Below, one piece after another: positions 17,813-27,002 of a stretch of DNA of 64,000 nt. The stretch lies in NCBI GenBank assembly GCA_937871435.1, contig CALMQM010000058.1, positions 1 to 64,000 of the forward strand. Reading direction: 5' to 3'. Below the pieces are notes generated by a model. The model ran no database searches. It saw only the letters and a list, made by a program, of their open reading frames with translations, and was not told where the DNA came from. Made by a program: the position numbers and the translations under genes. How positions within the stretch are numbered: position 1 is the first letter of the stretch; every line of letters begins with the position of its first letter. Source of the stretch: an uncultured Bacteroidota bacterium. Lineage in GTDB: Bacteria; Bacteroidota; Bacteroidia; AKYH767-A; 2013-40CM-41-45.

Positions 17813-19798
17813 TTACAGAGAAGAATTTGCTGACTTTTTTTGCTTTGTGTATTTATTGAGAAGATAATTTATCCGTAACAATTCAGCCACACTCCATGCT
17901 TGTGAAATCGCGCCTTCAGCTCGGTGTGGCGGGTCTCCATCATAAATTTCAGAGATGGATGACATACCATGCTCCATCAGTGTAGGCGCAAAGCCTTCGT
18001 ACAGGTGACGGATAAACGGAATCCCGTTTTTGCCGTGAAGTTTTAAATATCCTTCGGCAAAATGCCCGGTTAACCAGGGCCAGACTGTCCCCTGATGATA
18101 GGCTCTGTCACGGGTTTTCTGATCTCCAAAGTAAGTTCCTTTGTATGCAGGATCTTTTGGGGAAAGGGTACGCAATCCGCGTGGAGTAAGCAGTTCATTC
18201 TGTACTTTTAAAAGCACAGCTGCTTTCATTGAATCTTCAACCGGCGAGTAAGGCAAGGAAGTTACTATCACCTGATTCGGGCGAACTGACCAATCTTTGT
18301 GATCACCATCGACTACATCCGCCAGGTAACCACGTTTTTCATCCCAAAATGTTCTGACAAAAGAAGCCGCAATGATTGGAGGCAGATCAATCCATTGATC
18401 GATGAACTTCTGGTCTCCGCTTTTGTGGGCGAGATGCAATGCAAAACAAATTGCATTGTACCAAAGAGCATTGATTTCAACTGGCATGCCGATGCGAGGT
18501 GTTACCGGTTTGCCGTCTACCACGGCATCCATCCATGTGAGTGCATGACCCTGGACACCTGCGTAGATCAAACCATTCTCCTGCATGTGAATATTATAAT
18601 CCGTTCCTCCACGATAAGCATCGAGAACGGAACGCATTTTTGGACCAAAATTTTTCCATACCGATTCTTCCTGTCCTGTAAACAAACTGTATTGCTGAAG
18701 TGCCCAGAAAAACCACAAGGGAGCATCCACACTATTATAGGCATTTCCCATGTTCGGGAACAAGCCGTTTTTCATCTGAGACGCCATTGTTGCAAGAACA
18801 GCTTTGCAAAGCTCAGGCTTTTCGGTAACGAGGGTAAGACCCGGAAGTGAGATGAATGTGTCTCTACCCCAGCGTCCGAACCAATGATAACCTGCTACTA
18901 CTTCTGTTTTCTTTTCGCGTTGAACAACGAATTGTTTCGCTGTGCCGGCGAGACTTTCTTCAAAATTATTCCGGGGTACACGGTTATCTTCTTCACTTTG
19001 AAACAATGCCTTTAATCGACGAGGAGCCAATTCTTCCAGACTTGCAGAAAAGATAACCTGTTCACCCTTTTTCATGGAGAATTCAAAATATCCGGGTGTA
19101 AAAAGATCCTCTTTGAAATCGTAACCACGTTCCTGTTCGAGAGGATACTCAAAATTGTAATGCCAATCCGGAACAGAAACATATTCCGCCGCTTTTGAAG
19201 TTTGCATGGCGAGTTCTGAATAGCCATTGTACAAACGAAGTTTTACGCCATTGGAGATTTCCGTAAATTTCTTGTTCGCATAGGTATTCGCCTTACTCAA
19301 CGAATGATAATTCCGAAACGCAAGGAATGGCATCAGGCGGAGCGTTGTAGGAGAATGGGCATCCACCAGTGTGTAACGAATCATCACACAATCCATTTCT
19401 GAAAGAAGAATAATTTCTTTTTTCAAAATCACCCCACCAACAGCATAGGTCCAGGTTGGAACAGGGTCAAAAGAAAAATCAGTGACGTACTTGTGTCCTT
19501 TCGGATGAAATACACCGCCAGGAAATTTATGAATGGCTAAATGAAATTCCGCATCACGTTGTAAAACCGTTTCATCCACGGAAGAAAGAAGCACATGCAA
19601 ATCATTGTCAATTTGTGGCTGAGGGGCAACCAGTAAACCGTGGTATTTTCTTGTGTTGCAACCGATAATAGTGGAACTGGCATAGGTCCCACGTTTGTTC
19701 GTGCGCAACAATTCCCTGCTTAGAACATATTGAAGATTAACGAGTTGCTTTTTGTCAAATTGAATGAATGCCTTTTTTACGGAGGCCTTTTCATCCAT
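17813..19798 (-). CDS. Glycogen debranching enzyme (amylo-alpha-1,6-glucosidase, GH133 type)
   Basis: 661 residues from the ATG at 19798; an in-frame TTG at 19828 would add ten. Residues ~15-230 match the N-terminal domain of bacterial/archaeal debranching enzymes (RELLRTNKRGTYASSTIIGC, NTRKYHGLLVAP). Residues ~290-650 match the catalytic amylo-alpha-1,6-glucosidase domain: AGYHWFGRWGRDTFISLPGL, with the conserved Asp near 313; NMGNAYNSVDAPLWFFWALQ; and the C-terminal AYHQGTVWPWLTGHF and EGAISQAWSVAELLR. It removes alpha-1,6 branch stubs from glycogen in the cytoplasm. It is the first gene of the cluster and is followed after 78 bp by the GT4 gene. Confidence 0.95.
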   Translation of the reverse strand: MDEKASVKKAFIQFDKKQLVNLQYVLSRELLRTNKRGTYASSTIIGCNTRKYHGLLVAPQPQIDNDLHVLLSSVDETVLQRDAEFHLAIHKFPGGVFHPKGHKYVTDFSFDPVPTWTYAVGGVILKKEIILLSEMDCVMIRYTLVDAHSPTTLRLMPFLAFRNYHSLSKANTYANKKFTEISNGVKLRLYNGYSELAMQTSKAAEYVSVPDWHYNFEYPLEQERGYDFKEDLFTPGYFEFSMKKGEQVIFSASLEELAPRRLKALFQSEEDNRVPRNNFEESLAGTAKQFVVQREKKTEVVAGYHWFGRWGRDTFISLPGLTLVTEKPELCKAVLATMASQMKNGLFPNMGNAYNSVDAPLWFFWALQQYSLFTGQEESVWKNFGPKMRSVLDAYRGGTDYNIHMQENGLIYAGVQGHALTWMDAVVDGKPVTPRIGMPVEINALWYNAICFALHLAHKSGDQKFIDQWIDLPPIIAASFVRTFWDEKRGYLADVVDGDHKDWSVRPNQVIVTSLPYSPVEDSMKAAVLLKVQNELLTPRGLRTLSPKDPAYKGTYFGDQKTRDRAYHQGTVWPWLTGHFAEGYLKLHGKNGIPFIRHLYEGFAPTLMEHGMSSISEIYDGDPPHRAEGAISQAWSVAELLRINYLLNKYTKQKKSANSSL

Positions 19799-19999
19799 TT
19801 TTACACTATCTGAAATTTGATTTTCCAAGATAAAAATTCCTTTTTTTCAAGCTGAAAGATAAAAATAATGAGGAGTTGCAATCCTTTTTTCCGAGATAGA
19901 TATCAAAAACTTACCCTCAGATTTCAACATTCTTTTTGCTGAAAAAACCTGAATTTCTTTTTATTGTCAAAGGAGAAAAGCAGGAATTGATTTGCCGGA

Positions 20000-21220
20000 T
20001 CAGGCAATCTTTCTGCGTTTACTTTCTTTCATTCCCAGCCAGGCAAATCCCACTGCAATAAGTAAACTCAACACTATAAGGAAAATAAATAAAGTCGGGA
20101 ACCCGGAGGAGCCGGCAATTCCGAGTCCAAGTGAGGGAGCGGAAATTGTAGCCAATCCGTACGCCATCGAATATAGCGCGGAATATTGTCCTTGTCTTTC
20201 CTTCAATGGCCTGGATAAAGCGAAATTCATCATGAATGGCATGGCGAAAATTTCAGAAAAGGTGATGATGATTGTATATAGAATTGCAAATACCATCATG
20301 CTTTTTCCAAAGAGCAGCAATGAAAAAGCGACAGGTAAACAAAGCACACCAGCAACGATGAAAGAAAAAAGTCGTTTTGATTTTTCAAGATAAGCAATCA
20401 ATGGCATTTCAATGACAACAACCAACAATCCATTCAATGCCAACAAAAGGCCTATGGTATCTTCTGTGTATTTACTGACAGTGCTGAAATATTGCGGAAT
20501 ACTGGCGAAGATTTGAAAGAAAGCCGTTCCATACAATGCCACAAGAAGAATGAAAAGAAGATATTTTCCGTCTCTGTAGGCAGAAGTGGTTCTGTCGGCC
20601 AGCACAGCATTCTTCTGCTGCCTGTCATGATTGCGTTTTCGTGGAAGATAATAGTACAACATCACAGCAGCAAGAAAACTTGTGGAAGCATCAATCACAA
20701 ACAGCCATTTGTACCCAAGATAGAGCGCTACAAATCCACCGATAGCCGGTCCAACCGAAAATCCGAGATTGATGGCCAGTCTGATCAGAGAAACAGAACG
20801 CGTACGGTTTTCAGGAGAACTGTATTCCGCAATCGCTGTTGAATTGGCAGGACGAAAGATATCCGCTGTAAGCGCATAGCTGAAGATGATGAGACCTATT
20901 GCCCATACTGAAGTAGCAACCAGCATAAGCAATAAAATAATTCCACATGTAATCAAAGAAAAAAGCATGATGTGAAAATAGTTCATCCTGTCTGTCAGCC
21001 AGCCACCCGTGTATGAACCAAGAACACTACCCATACCATAAAAACTCATCACAAAACCAGCCTGCGCAATGGTAAAATGAAGCTCCTTCGTCATGTACAA
21101 TGAAGTGAACAATAACACCATCGAACCACTGCGATTAATGAACATCGCGATGGAAAGCACCCAGATATTCCGTTGCAGGTTGGAAAATACTTCACGGTAA
21201 AGGCTTAGCAGTCGAAGCAT
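20000..21220 (-). CDS. Major facilitator superfamily transporter
   Basis: 406 residues with about 12 hydrophobic segments. The MFS loop 2-3 motif is visible as GSYTGGWLTDRMNYF after the second helix. It resembles drug/proton antiporters of the MdtH/YceL kind (NRSGSMVLLFTSLYMTKELH at the first helix). The substrate cannot be predicted. It lies 201 bp upstream of the debranching enzyme gene on the same strand, so it may or may not belong to that transcription unit. Starts at the ATG at 21220. Confidence 0.88.
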   Translation of the reverse strand: MLRLLSLYREVFSNLQRNIWVLSIAMFINRSGSMVLLFTSLYMTKELHFTIAQAGFVMSFYGMGSVLGSYTGGWLTDRMNYFHIMLFSLITCGIILLLMLVATSVWAIGLIIFSYALTADIFRPANSTAIAEYSSPENRTRSVSLIRLAINLGFSVGPAIGGFVALYLGYKWLFVIDASTSFLAAVMLYYYLPRKRNHDRQQKNAVLADRTTSAYRDGKYLLFILLVALYGTAFFQIFASIPQYFSTVSKYTEDTIGLLLALNGLLVVVIEMPLIAYLEKSKRLFSFIVAGVLCLPVAFSLLLFGKSMMVFAILYTIIITFSEIFAMPFMMNFALSRPLKERQGQYSALYSMAYGLATISAPSLGLGIAGSSGFPTLFIFLIVLSLLIAVGFAWLGMKESKRRKIA

Positions 21221-21302
21221 ATGCAGTTCAGGTGCGCTAAGATAGGGTTTTCTGGTTCAGAGTTCCTGGTTGTTAGTTGTTCGTTACCATACCGACAACC
21301 TT

Positions 21303-21500
21303 AAATTTGTTGTTGGTTGTTGGTCGTTGGTTGTCGGTTGTTGGTTGTTGGTTGTCGGTTGTTGGTTGTTGGTTGTTGGTTGTTGGTTGATTATTACAAA
21401 TTCACGAACCTCGAATAAGGAACCCGAAACCCAAAACCAGGAACCCGGAACTCGGAACCAGGAACCAACAACCATCAACCATCAACCATCAACTCATTTC
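21303..21500. repeat. TTGGTTG tandem repeat with a complementary CCATCAA arm
   Basis: About eleven units of GGTTGTTG/GGTTGTCG (21303-21388) are followed by GAACCCGGAACC-like units (21416-21468) and then by CAACAACCATCAACC (21470-21495). The last arm is the reverse complement of the first, so transcripts from either strand could fold into a long imperfect hairpin. It lies in the divergent intergenic region between the MFS gene and a secreted-protein gene. Short open frames on it merely translate the repeat. Confidence 0.85.
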
Positions 21501-21556
21501 CTCCTGCCCGTGTAATGAGAAAATTTCTAATTTAGTGCTGCCTCTATTTACAAACT

Positions 21557-22996
21557 ATGAAAAACTGTTTCAATGCCACACTGATCACTTTTATTTTTAT
21601 TGTGATTTTTCAATTGCCATTTAATACAAGAGCTCAATACGGATTCGAAAAGTATTTTGGAAATCAAGGGGCGAACAACAATGGTTTTGGGTTGGTGCAA
21701 ACCACAGATGGCGGATTCATCCTATGCGGAAGTAGCGATAACAATGCTTTGATGATTAAAACTGATCAACATGGAGATGAAATGTGGCATCAGGATTTTA
21801 CAGACGGAAACATGGAATGCATCCGTTTAGTAAGCGATGGCGGTTACATCACAGCAGGAACAAATTATTCCTCTCCCTACTCCGGTGTTTTTCGAAAAAC
21901 AGACAGTCTGGGAAACGAAGAATGGAATTATCAGATAAACAGCGGTGCATTTTCACATTACGGAATTTCAGCTATGCAAATGCAGGACGGACATTTTGTT
22001 TTTTTGGAAAACGACACTTATCCATTTCAGGAATATATGCGTGTGTGGAAAGTTGATTCAGGAAGTCGGGCTACACAATGGACTACAGAAATTAACAAAG
22101 TATCGAATTGCAGTCCGGGAGCGCTCATCCAAACGATAGACTCAGGTATAGTTGTAACGTGCGGTGATTTTACTACTGCTTTCCCCCATCTGATTCTTGC
22201 CAAACTTCACCCCGACAGTCTTCTGGAATGGAAAAAAGATTACGGCTATCCGGGAACAATAAATGCAGGCCTGGCAGGAAATACTGTAATCCAGACTAAC
22301 GACAGCAATTTTCTGGTGATGGGATACAAAGTAACCGGAAGTTTGCAATCTGATTTTTCACTCTTCCTGATGAAAGTAAATGCTTCCGGAGATAGTCTGT
22401 GGAGTAAAACATACATAATGAGGAATTCCAACGACTTTCCCTCTGTCATCCAAACGCAGGACGGCGGATTTGCATTGGTATCAACTGTCGCCTATCCTCC
22501 ATCAGGCGGAAATTTTGATTACAGGATTGTGTTGATGAAAACCAATTCTACCGGTGACAGTTTATGGTCAAAAGAATTTATGGGATTAGGACTGAACCAG
22601 GCACATCAACTTATACAATGCAACGATGGTGGTTACGCGATTCTTGGCACAAGTACAGATCAAAACATTGGCGAGAATTATTTCTATCTGATAAAAACAG
22701 ATAGTACCGGCGATATCCTGAACTCTGCAAATGCATGGATTGATCAAGAAAAGAATCTGCTTCATTTTCCCGGCCTGCTCACCAACCAGGAAAATATTTC
22801 AATCGATATTCCTGATCGTTTCGGAAAAGGTAACTACCGGGTATTTGATCTTTCTGGAAGAATGTCTGCGAAAGGGAATTTGACAGAGGGACGGAACAGC
22901 ATTTCAACTCAGGCTCTGAGTAATGGAATTTTTTTCATTCAGTTTGAATTCAAAAATTACCATGACTTCAGGAAATTCTGTACTCTGAAAGAATAA
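21557..22996 (+). CDS. Secreted repeat protein, probably T9SS-exported
   Basis: 479 residues. Signal peptide at ~1-26, ending in FNTRAQ. The body has about seven ~50-residue repeats of the form TDGGFILCGSS...LMIKTDQHGDEMW (T.DGG.......D..LIK.DS.GD..W), a propeller-like family common in Bacteroidota secreted proteins. The C-terminal ~80 residues (NYRVFDLSGRMSAKGNLTEG ... LSNGIFFIQFEFK) look like a T9SS type A sorting domain, although the YPNPS element at its start is missing. Function unknown. Confidence 0.82.
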   Translation: MKNCFNATLITFIFIVIFQLPFNTRAQYGFEKYFGNQGANNNGFGLVQTTDGGFILCGSSDNNALMIKTDQHGDEMWHQDFTDGNMECIRLVSDGGYITAGTNYSSPYSGVFRKTDSLGNEEWNYQINSGAFSHYGISAMQMQDGHFVFLENDTYPFQEYMRVWKVDSGSRATQWTTEINKVSNCSPGALIQTIDSGIVVTCGDFTTAFPHLILAKLHPDSLLEWKKDYGYPGTINAGLAGNTVIQTNDSNFLVMGYKVTGSLQSDFSLFLMKVNASGDSLWSKTYIMRNSNDFPSVIQTQDGGFALVSTVAYPPSGGNFDYRIVLMKTNSTGDSLWSKEFMGLGLNQAHQLIQCNDGGYAILGTSTDQNIGENYFYLIKTDSTGDILNSANAWIDQEKNLLHFPGLLTNQENISIDIPDRFGKGNYRVFDLSGRMSAKGNLTEGRNSISTQALSNGIFFIQFEFKNYHDFRKFCTLKE

Positions 22997-23029
22997 AATC
23001 TTAGGAGTCTTTTTGTAGGTAATTAAAAA

Positions 23030-23731
23030 TCAATTCTCAAACAAAGCAATTGCTCTCGGAAATAAAGTATTATTTTCAAGATGTACATGAAGGTGCAAAT
23101 CCTCTTCGAATTTTTTCAATTCTTCAAGGCTAAGAGCAAAAGTCATGCATGCACCATCCGGAATGGAGTAATGATTGGTGAGTTGTCGGATTTCAGCCAG
23201 AGCATTTCCTGCAGAATTATGTTCCGCTTCCATTACACGAACCGGCATGGCAATCATCTGAATATCTATGTTTTTTTGTCCATGTTTGAAATCGTATTCC
23301 AGTTGTTTGATAGCAGGAAATAAAACCAATTCTTCTTTCATCATGTGATGTTCCAATTCCGCACGAATTCCGGAAAACAATTCAAATACTTTAATCATTT
23401 CCGGATGATGCGCGCCATGTTTGTATGCGACTTTTTCCAAATGAGCATGTATGGCAGGCATGGAAGTTTTCACATAACTATGATGAGAATGTAAAATGTA
23501 ATCAATCAACTCTGAGAGAGACATGGTATCTGCATCCATGAAGTGGTGTTCTTTTTCCTGAAATAACTGTTCAAGTTCGGCGCTGACTGCTTTGAGTTGT
23601 TCCTCATTTTTTACCTGATCAGACAACTTCATTTTCCCTTTGCAACAAAAATCGAGATCGTATTTCTCCAGTATTGGAGCGGCTTCCGGTTTTGCTTTCA
23701 CCAATTCAGCCAATGTGAAACTTTGTATCAT
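23030..23731 (-). CDS. ric: Iron-sulfur cluster repair di-iron protein (RIC / YtfE / ScdA family)
   Basis: 233 residues from the ATG at 23731; a TTG at 23758 would add nine. The N-terminal ScdA_N domain (~1-70) has YDLDFCCKGKMKLSD with the typical Cys-Cys pair. The C-terminal hemerythrin-like domain (~80-230) carries the di-iron His/Glu ligands: HSHHSYVKTSMPAIHAHLEK, ELEHHMMKEELVLFPAIKQL, EAEHNSAGNALAEI and HLHVHLENNTLFPRA. Family members repair Fe-S clusters damaged by nitric oxide or oxidative stress in the cytoplasm. Length and layout match the full-length family. Convergent with the preceding secreted-protein gene, 33 bp away. Confidence 0.95.
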   Translation of the reverse strand: MIQSFTLAELVKAKPEAAPILEKYDLDFCCKGKMKLSDQVKNEEQLKAVSAELEQLFQEKEHHFMDADTMSLSELIDYILHSHHSYVKTSMPAIHAHLEKVAYKHGAHHPEMIKVFELFSGIRAELEHHMMKEELVLFPAIKQLEYDFKHGQKNIDIQMIAMPVRVMEAEHNSAGNALAEIRQLTNHYSIPDGACMTFALSLEELKKFEEDLHLHVHLENNTLFPRAIALFEN

Positions 23732-23874
23732 AGAATTGTATTTTGATTTTGAATACAAAGTTGGGGCAAATCAAACGGCATAGGCATGACAGCCGTCAGA
23801 GAGAAAAATACGCTTTAGTATTCTGAATTGAATTTGCAATAAAATACAAAAGGAGAATTAAAAGTGACGTTAAA

Positions 23875-24333
23875 TTATTGCCAGATGGACTCCTTCAGGA
23901 TATCTGCAAAAGAATGGTGCATGACAAAATAAACCACCCTGCTGATGTGGTAAATACCGAGCAAAATTCCTGCTGCATAACCAACCCTGACATTGAAAAG
24001 GATGTTTCGAAAATATTCTCTTTTGGTGATCAATTCGAGGCTCAAAAAGAAAATGGCACAAATGCAGAAAAAAACAAAAGCTGGTCCGAACATATGGTAA
24101 CTGATACTTTTACTGAAATCTCCTTCATATAAAAAAACCATGGATTTGGTGAGACCACACCCGGGGCATGGAAACCCGGTGAGCATTTTAAACGGACACA
24201 GAGACTGTGAAGTCTCAATATGTCCATCGGAATGAAGCAAAAACAAAGGCATCGCCAGAGCAATGATTGCTCCGGCGATACCGAGTATTTTTCTTCGTTT
24301 CAAAATATTATTGGTATAATTTGTTGATATCAC
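23875..24333 (-). CDS. DUF2752 membrane protein
   Basis: 152 residues with three hydrophobic helices (~15-35, ~75-100 and ~115-138). The DUF2752 signature is CPFKMLTGFPCPGCGLTKSM, with a CPxCGxT core that looks like a metal or redox site. The start is a GTG at 24333, overlapping the end of the upstream DUF4234 gene by 26 bp, so the two are translationally coupled. No ATG fits better. Function of the family is unknown. Confidence 0.85.
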   Translation of the reverse strand: MISTNYTNNILKRRKILGIAGAIIALAMPLFLLHSDGHIETSQSLCPFKMLTGFPCPGCGLTKSMVFLYEGDFSKSISYHMFGPAFVFFCICAIFFLSLELITKREYFRNILFNVRVGYAAGILLGIYHISRVVYFVMHHSFADILKESIWQ

Positions 24334-24658
24334 CCTGAACGATCATTGCGGCTACCATTGGAAAAAGGAAACCTAATACAAGCAATAAAGTACTTTGATC
24401 CTTGGAAGGCTCACCAATTTTTTCATACACTTTTGGCAAACCTTCTTTTCCTGCCAGATAATAGAAATAAATATTTACCGGGATACAACAGCCGGCAAAT
24501 ATTGCAATGGGCTGAGAAATTACTTCCTTCTCCGCTACGGCGTTCAATACTTGCGCGGTTTTGATGTTCCAATAAATCAGGTACAAGCCACACGTAACGA
24601 TTCCAAGGAGTAACACTACAATCGGTTCATTTTTAAACTGGGGTATTGTTGTTGCCAT
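24308..24658 (-). CDS. DUF4234-like small membrane protein
   Basis: 116 residues from the ATG at 24658; a TTG two codons upstream is also possible. Three hydrophobic segments, with the DUF4234-like opening VVLLLGIVTCGLYLIYWNIK and a C-terminal helix LLLVLGFLFPMVAAMIVQGD. It overlaps the downstream DUF2752 gene, a pairing seen in other bacteria. Function unknown. Confidence 0.82.
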   Translation of the reverse strand: MATTIPQFKNEPIVVLLLGIVTCGLYLIYWNIKTAQVLNAVAEKEVISQPIAIFAGCCIPVNIYFYYLAGKEGLPKVYEKIGEPSKDQSTLLLVLGFLFPMVAAMIVQGDINKLYQ

Positions 24659-25105
24659 AAACAAATTATTTAACAGGTCCTACTCATTTGGCTTTTCGGT
24701 AACGCCCCGTTTGATCTGGTCTCTGGACTCCATTTTATCAATATTCATTACAGAACAAAATTGAACAAGAAAAAACATTTGATCAGAACTCAAATAAATG
24801 ACTCTTGTTGAATAATTCCTGCAAGAATGTAATTGCAAATAATGGATCCAAGATATTAAAATATAGTCCATTTCCAAATAGTCAATTTATCGGGCCTAAA
24901 GGCAATTTTTCGCACTTCTCCCCCGGTAGAAAAAGAAACATTTCGTTAATCAGAGAGTTTTGAATTGGCAACTACTCCCTGGAAGCACTAAAAATATGAA
25001 ATAAATGAATTCTTCTGGCGAAAAGCCCATTGCTTGGTTAGTGTTGCTTTAAATCACATCTCGAAAAATAAGTAACGTTTAGAATACATTAACTTACATT
25101 TGAAT
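24659..25105. other. Intergenic stretch without recognisable features
   Basis: About 450 AT-rich bases upstream of the DUF4234 gene. A 65-codon minus-strand frame at 24680-24877 has no start context, domain or coding character, so I do not call it. No repeat or clear hairpin seen. Confidence 0.5.
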
Positions 25106-26056
25106 TTACTTCTTAATGAAAAGATGCACCGAAAGCACTTCCCCGGATTTTGCCAGACATTGTAAAAAATAAGTTCCTGAACTAAGCTCTCTGATATCAA
25201 GAGGAAGCGATTGTATTCCATCTATAATTGTTTTTCCGATTGCATTCAGTATGCGTACTTCGTGAAATTTGTATGACGGATCAATCATCAGCAAACTTGA
25301 AGAAGGATTGGGATATACTCCGGAATGGTTGGCCGCTATGGGTTGGATTGAATTAGTCAGTGAGTCGCAAACAATGTTCGGTAAAGGTGATGTACAATAT
25401 GCGTAATATGGAGTTGGATTCGAATAAAGCACTTGTTCCTTCACACGAAAACAAGTAAGATCATAACTGTTATCAGACATAAAATAATAAGACGCATAGG
25501 GAAGTCCGAGGCTGCTTCCCAGTCCTTCCGTCCAGGTCTCCCATGGAATTCCATTGGTATCTGCGAGTGTAATTCTATGATGGTACAATCCGCCTATCAA
25601 TATAGAATCTGAAGCCACAACAATATGGTCCATGAAAAGGGTAAAGTTACTCAAGGCCTGAGTACGTATAGTATCACCTATTGTTGTAGATGAAAAATCA
25701 TAGATCAATCGTTCAATTGTATCGTTACACAGATAATCCGAAAAGAAGTATATTTTCTTATTTACTTCTCTCATTCCACCAAGAAAATTGGAATAGACCG
25801 AATCAAATTGTGTACCCGGCGCATGATGTGTTTGTAGAAATAATTTTGTGTACACATGCGAATTGAACAAAGTATCACTTCCATTAACAGATACATTGTA
25901 CTCATCGTGCCAACCTCCCGGATAAAAATACCAACACCGAACAGAACTCCAGGTGCCGTTAAGAGTTGGCATTGGTTGGTATACCTGAGCATTGAGAGTT
26001 TGAATTCCGCTCTGCAAGCATATTAGAAAAAGAAGATTTCTAAGGATGGTATTCAT
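25106..26056 (-). CDS. Secreted protein with T9SS sorting domain
   Basis: 316 residues. Signal peptide at ~1-23 (ending QTLNA, then QVYQPMPTLNGTW). The central part is beta-rich and matches no family I recognise. The last ~75 residues form a T9SS type A domain (GVYPNPSSSLLMIDP ... VRILNAIGKTIIDG ... LSSGTYFLQCLAKSGEV). It is therefore an exported, probably cell-surface or released protein of unknown role. Confidence 0.82.
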   Translation of the reverse strand: MNTILRNLLFLICLQSGIQTLNAQVYQPMPTLNGTWSSVRCWYFYPGGWHDEYNVSVNGSDTLFNSHVYTKLFLQTHHAPGTQFDSVYSNFLGGMREVNKKIYFFSDYLCNDTIERLIYDFSSTTIGDTIRTQALSNFTLFMDHIVVASDSILIGGLYHHRITLADTNGIPWETWTEGLGSSLGLPYASYYFMSDNSYDLTCFRVKEQVLYSNPTPYYAYCTSPLPNIVCDSLTNSIQPIAANHSGVYPNPSSSLLMIDPSYKFHEVRILNAIGKTIIDGIQSLPLDIRELSSGTYFLQCLAKSGEVLSVHLFIKK

Positions 26057-26412
26057 AATTTGGATTTCTAAAATCGGGGTGTCAATTTTTCACAACAAGA
26101 TAAATTCAAATCTCCGGTAATCCGTCTACCATGCCCGACTTTAACATGCAGACTATTTTGTTTGAATATTTCATGACAAGTAAATTAACAAGTACCTGAA
26201 TTTCATTCCGGAAATTCATTTATGAAAATGAAAAAAAAGAATAACATGTTGCAATACCTGAGAATTCAATTGAGAATATTCACGGTCAATTTTCTACACT
26301 GAACATCCAGCATTGATTTCACAATAAGGGTGACAAAACAATCAATCAGAAAAGGACAAAAAAAAATCCGGGAATGCAGTAGCAAACCCGGATACACTAT
26401 TAAATTCTAAAC
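26057..26412. other. Intergenic stretch ending in a terminator
   Basis: About 355 AT-rich bases upstream of the T9SS gene and downstream of the OsmC-family gene. Apart from the hairpin at 26357-26393 I see nothing in it. Confidence 0.5.
26357..26393 (-). terminator. Rho-independent terminator of the OsmC-family gene
   Basis: A 7-bp stem, ATCCGGG (26366-26372) with CCCGGAT (26387-26393). The A-run at 26357-26366 gives the U-tract on the minus strand. It sits 20 bp after the stop of the OsmC-family gene. Confidence 0.78.
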
Positions 26413-26826
26413 TTAATTCTCCAGAGAGGCGTCAACTGTAATTGCAGCTTTGAGCAATTTGCTTACAGGGCAATTCTGTTCCGCATTTTTCACACTTGCT
26501 TCAAATACTTCTTTGGATATTCCGGGAATGTTTGCAACCAACACGATATGTGATTCAGTGATTGTTCCGCTTTCCAGGTTAATGTGTGCAGTGGCTTTTA
26601 ATGAAGTTGGTACAAATCCGGCTTCTCCGAGAACAAAACTCAGTTTCATAGCGAAACATCCCGCGTGTGCAGCTGCAATTAATTCTTCCGGGTTGGTACC
26701 GATACCTTGCTCAAAACGGGAACTCCATGAATATTGAGTCTGGTTCAAAACTGAACTTTGAGTTGTCAAATGACCTTTACCTTCTTTGCCTGAGCCGCTC
26801 CAAACGGCTGTTGATTGTCTTTTCAT
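26413..26826 (-). CDS. OsmC-family peroxidase
   Basis: 137 residues, the usual length. The two redox cysteines of the OsmC/Ohr family are visible in AAAHAGCFAMKLSFVL (Cys ~57) and AEQNCPVSKLLKAA (Cys ~122). The N-terminal TAVWSGSGKEGKGHLTTQSS and EELIAAAHAGCFAM are closer to OsmC than to Ohr. It would reduce organic hydroperoxides in the cytoplasm. Monocistronic, with its own terminator. Confidence 0.94.
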   Translation of the reverse strand: MKRQSTAVWSGSGKEGKGHLTTQSSVLNQTQYSWSSRFEQGIGTNPEELIAAAHAGCFAMKLSFVLGEAGFVPTSLKATAHINLESGTITESHIVLVANIPGISKEVFEASVKNAEQNCPVSKLLKAAITVDASLEN

Positions 26827-27002
26827 AATTTGGATTGAATAAATGATTGATTTGTGGATAAAATGGAAGAGTATTGCTACGATTCAAGCAATACTACATC
26901 CGGGGTAATCTTACAGGCGCGAAGATAAGAAATTTCTTTCATGGTACTTTTATGCGATAAAACACAAATCACATTCCTGTTTTTTTTGTACATTTCACAC
27001 AG

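Noticed and set aside
21270-21515. Open frames across the TTGGTTG repeat (VVGCWLLVV and NNQQPTT repeats)
   Set aside because: They only translate the heptamer repeat; a seven-base unit cycles through all three frames and so stays open by chance.
24680-24877. 65-codon minus-strand frame between the DUF4234 gene and the T9SS gene
   Set aside because: No domain, no start context and codon composition like intergenic DNA.
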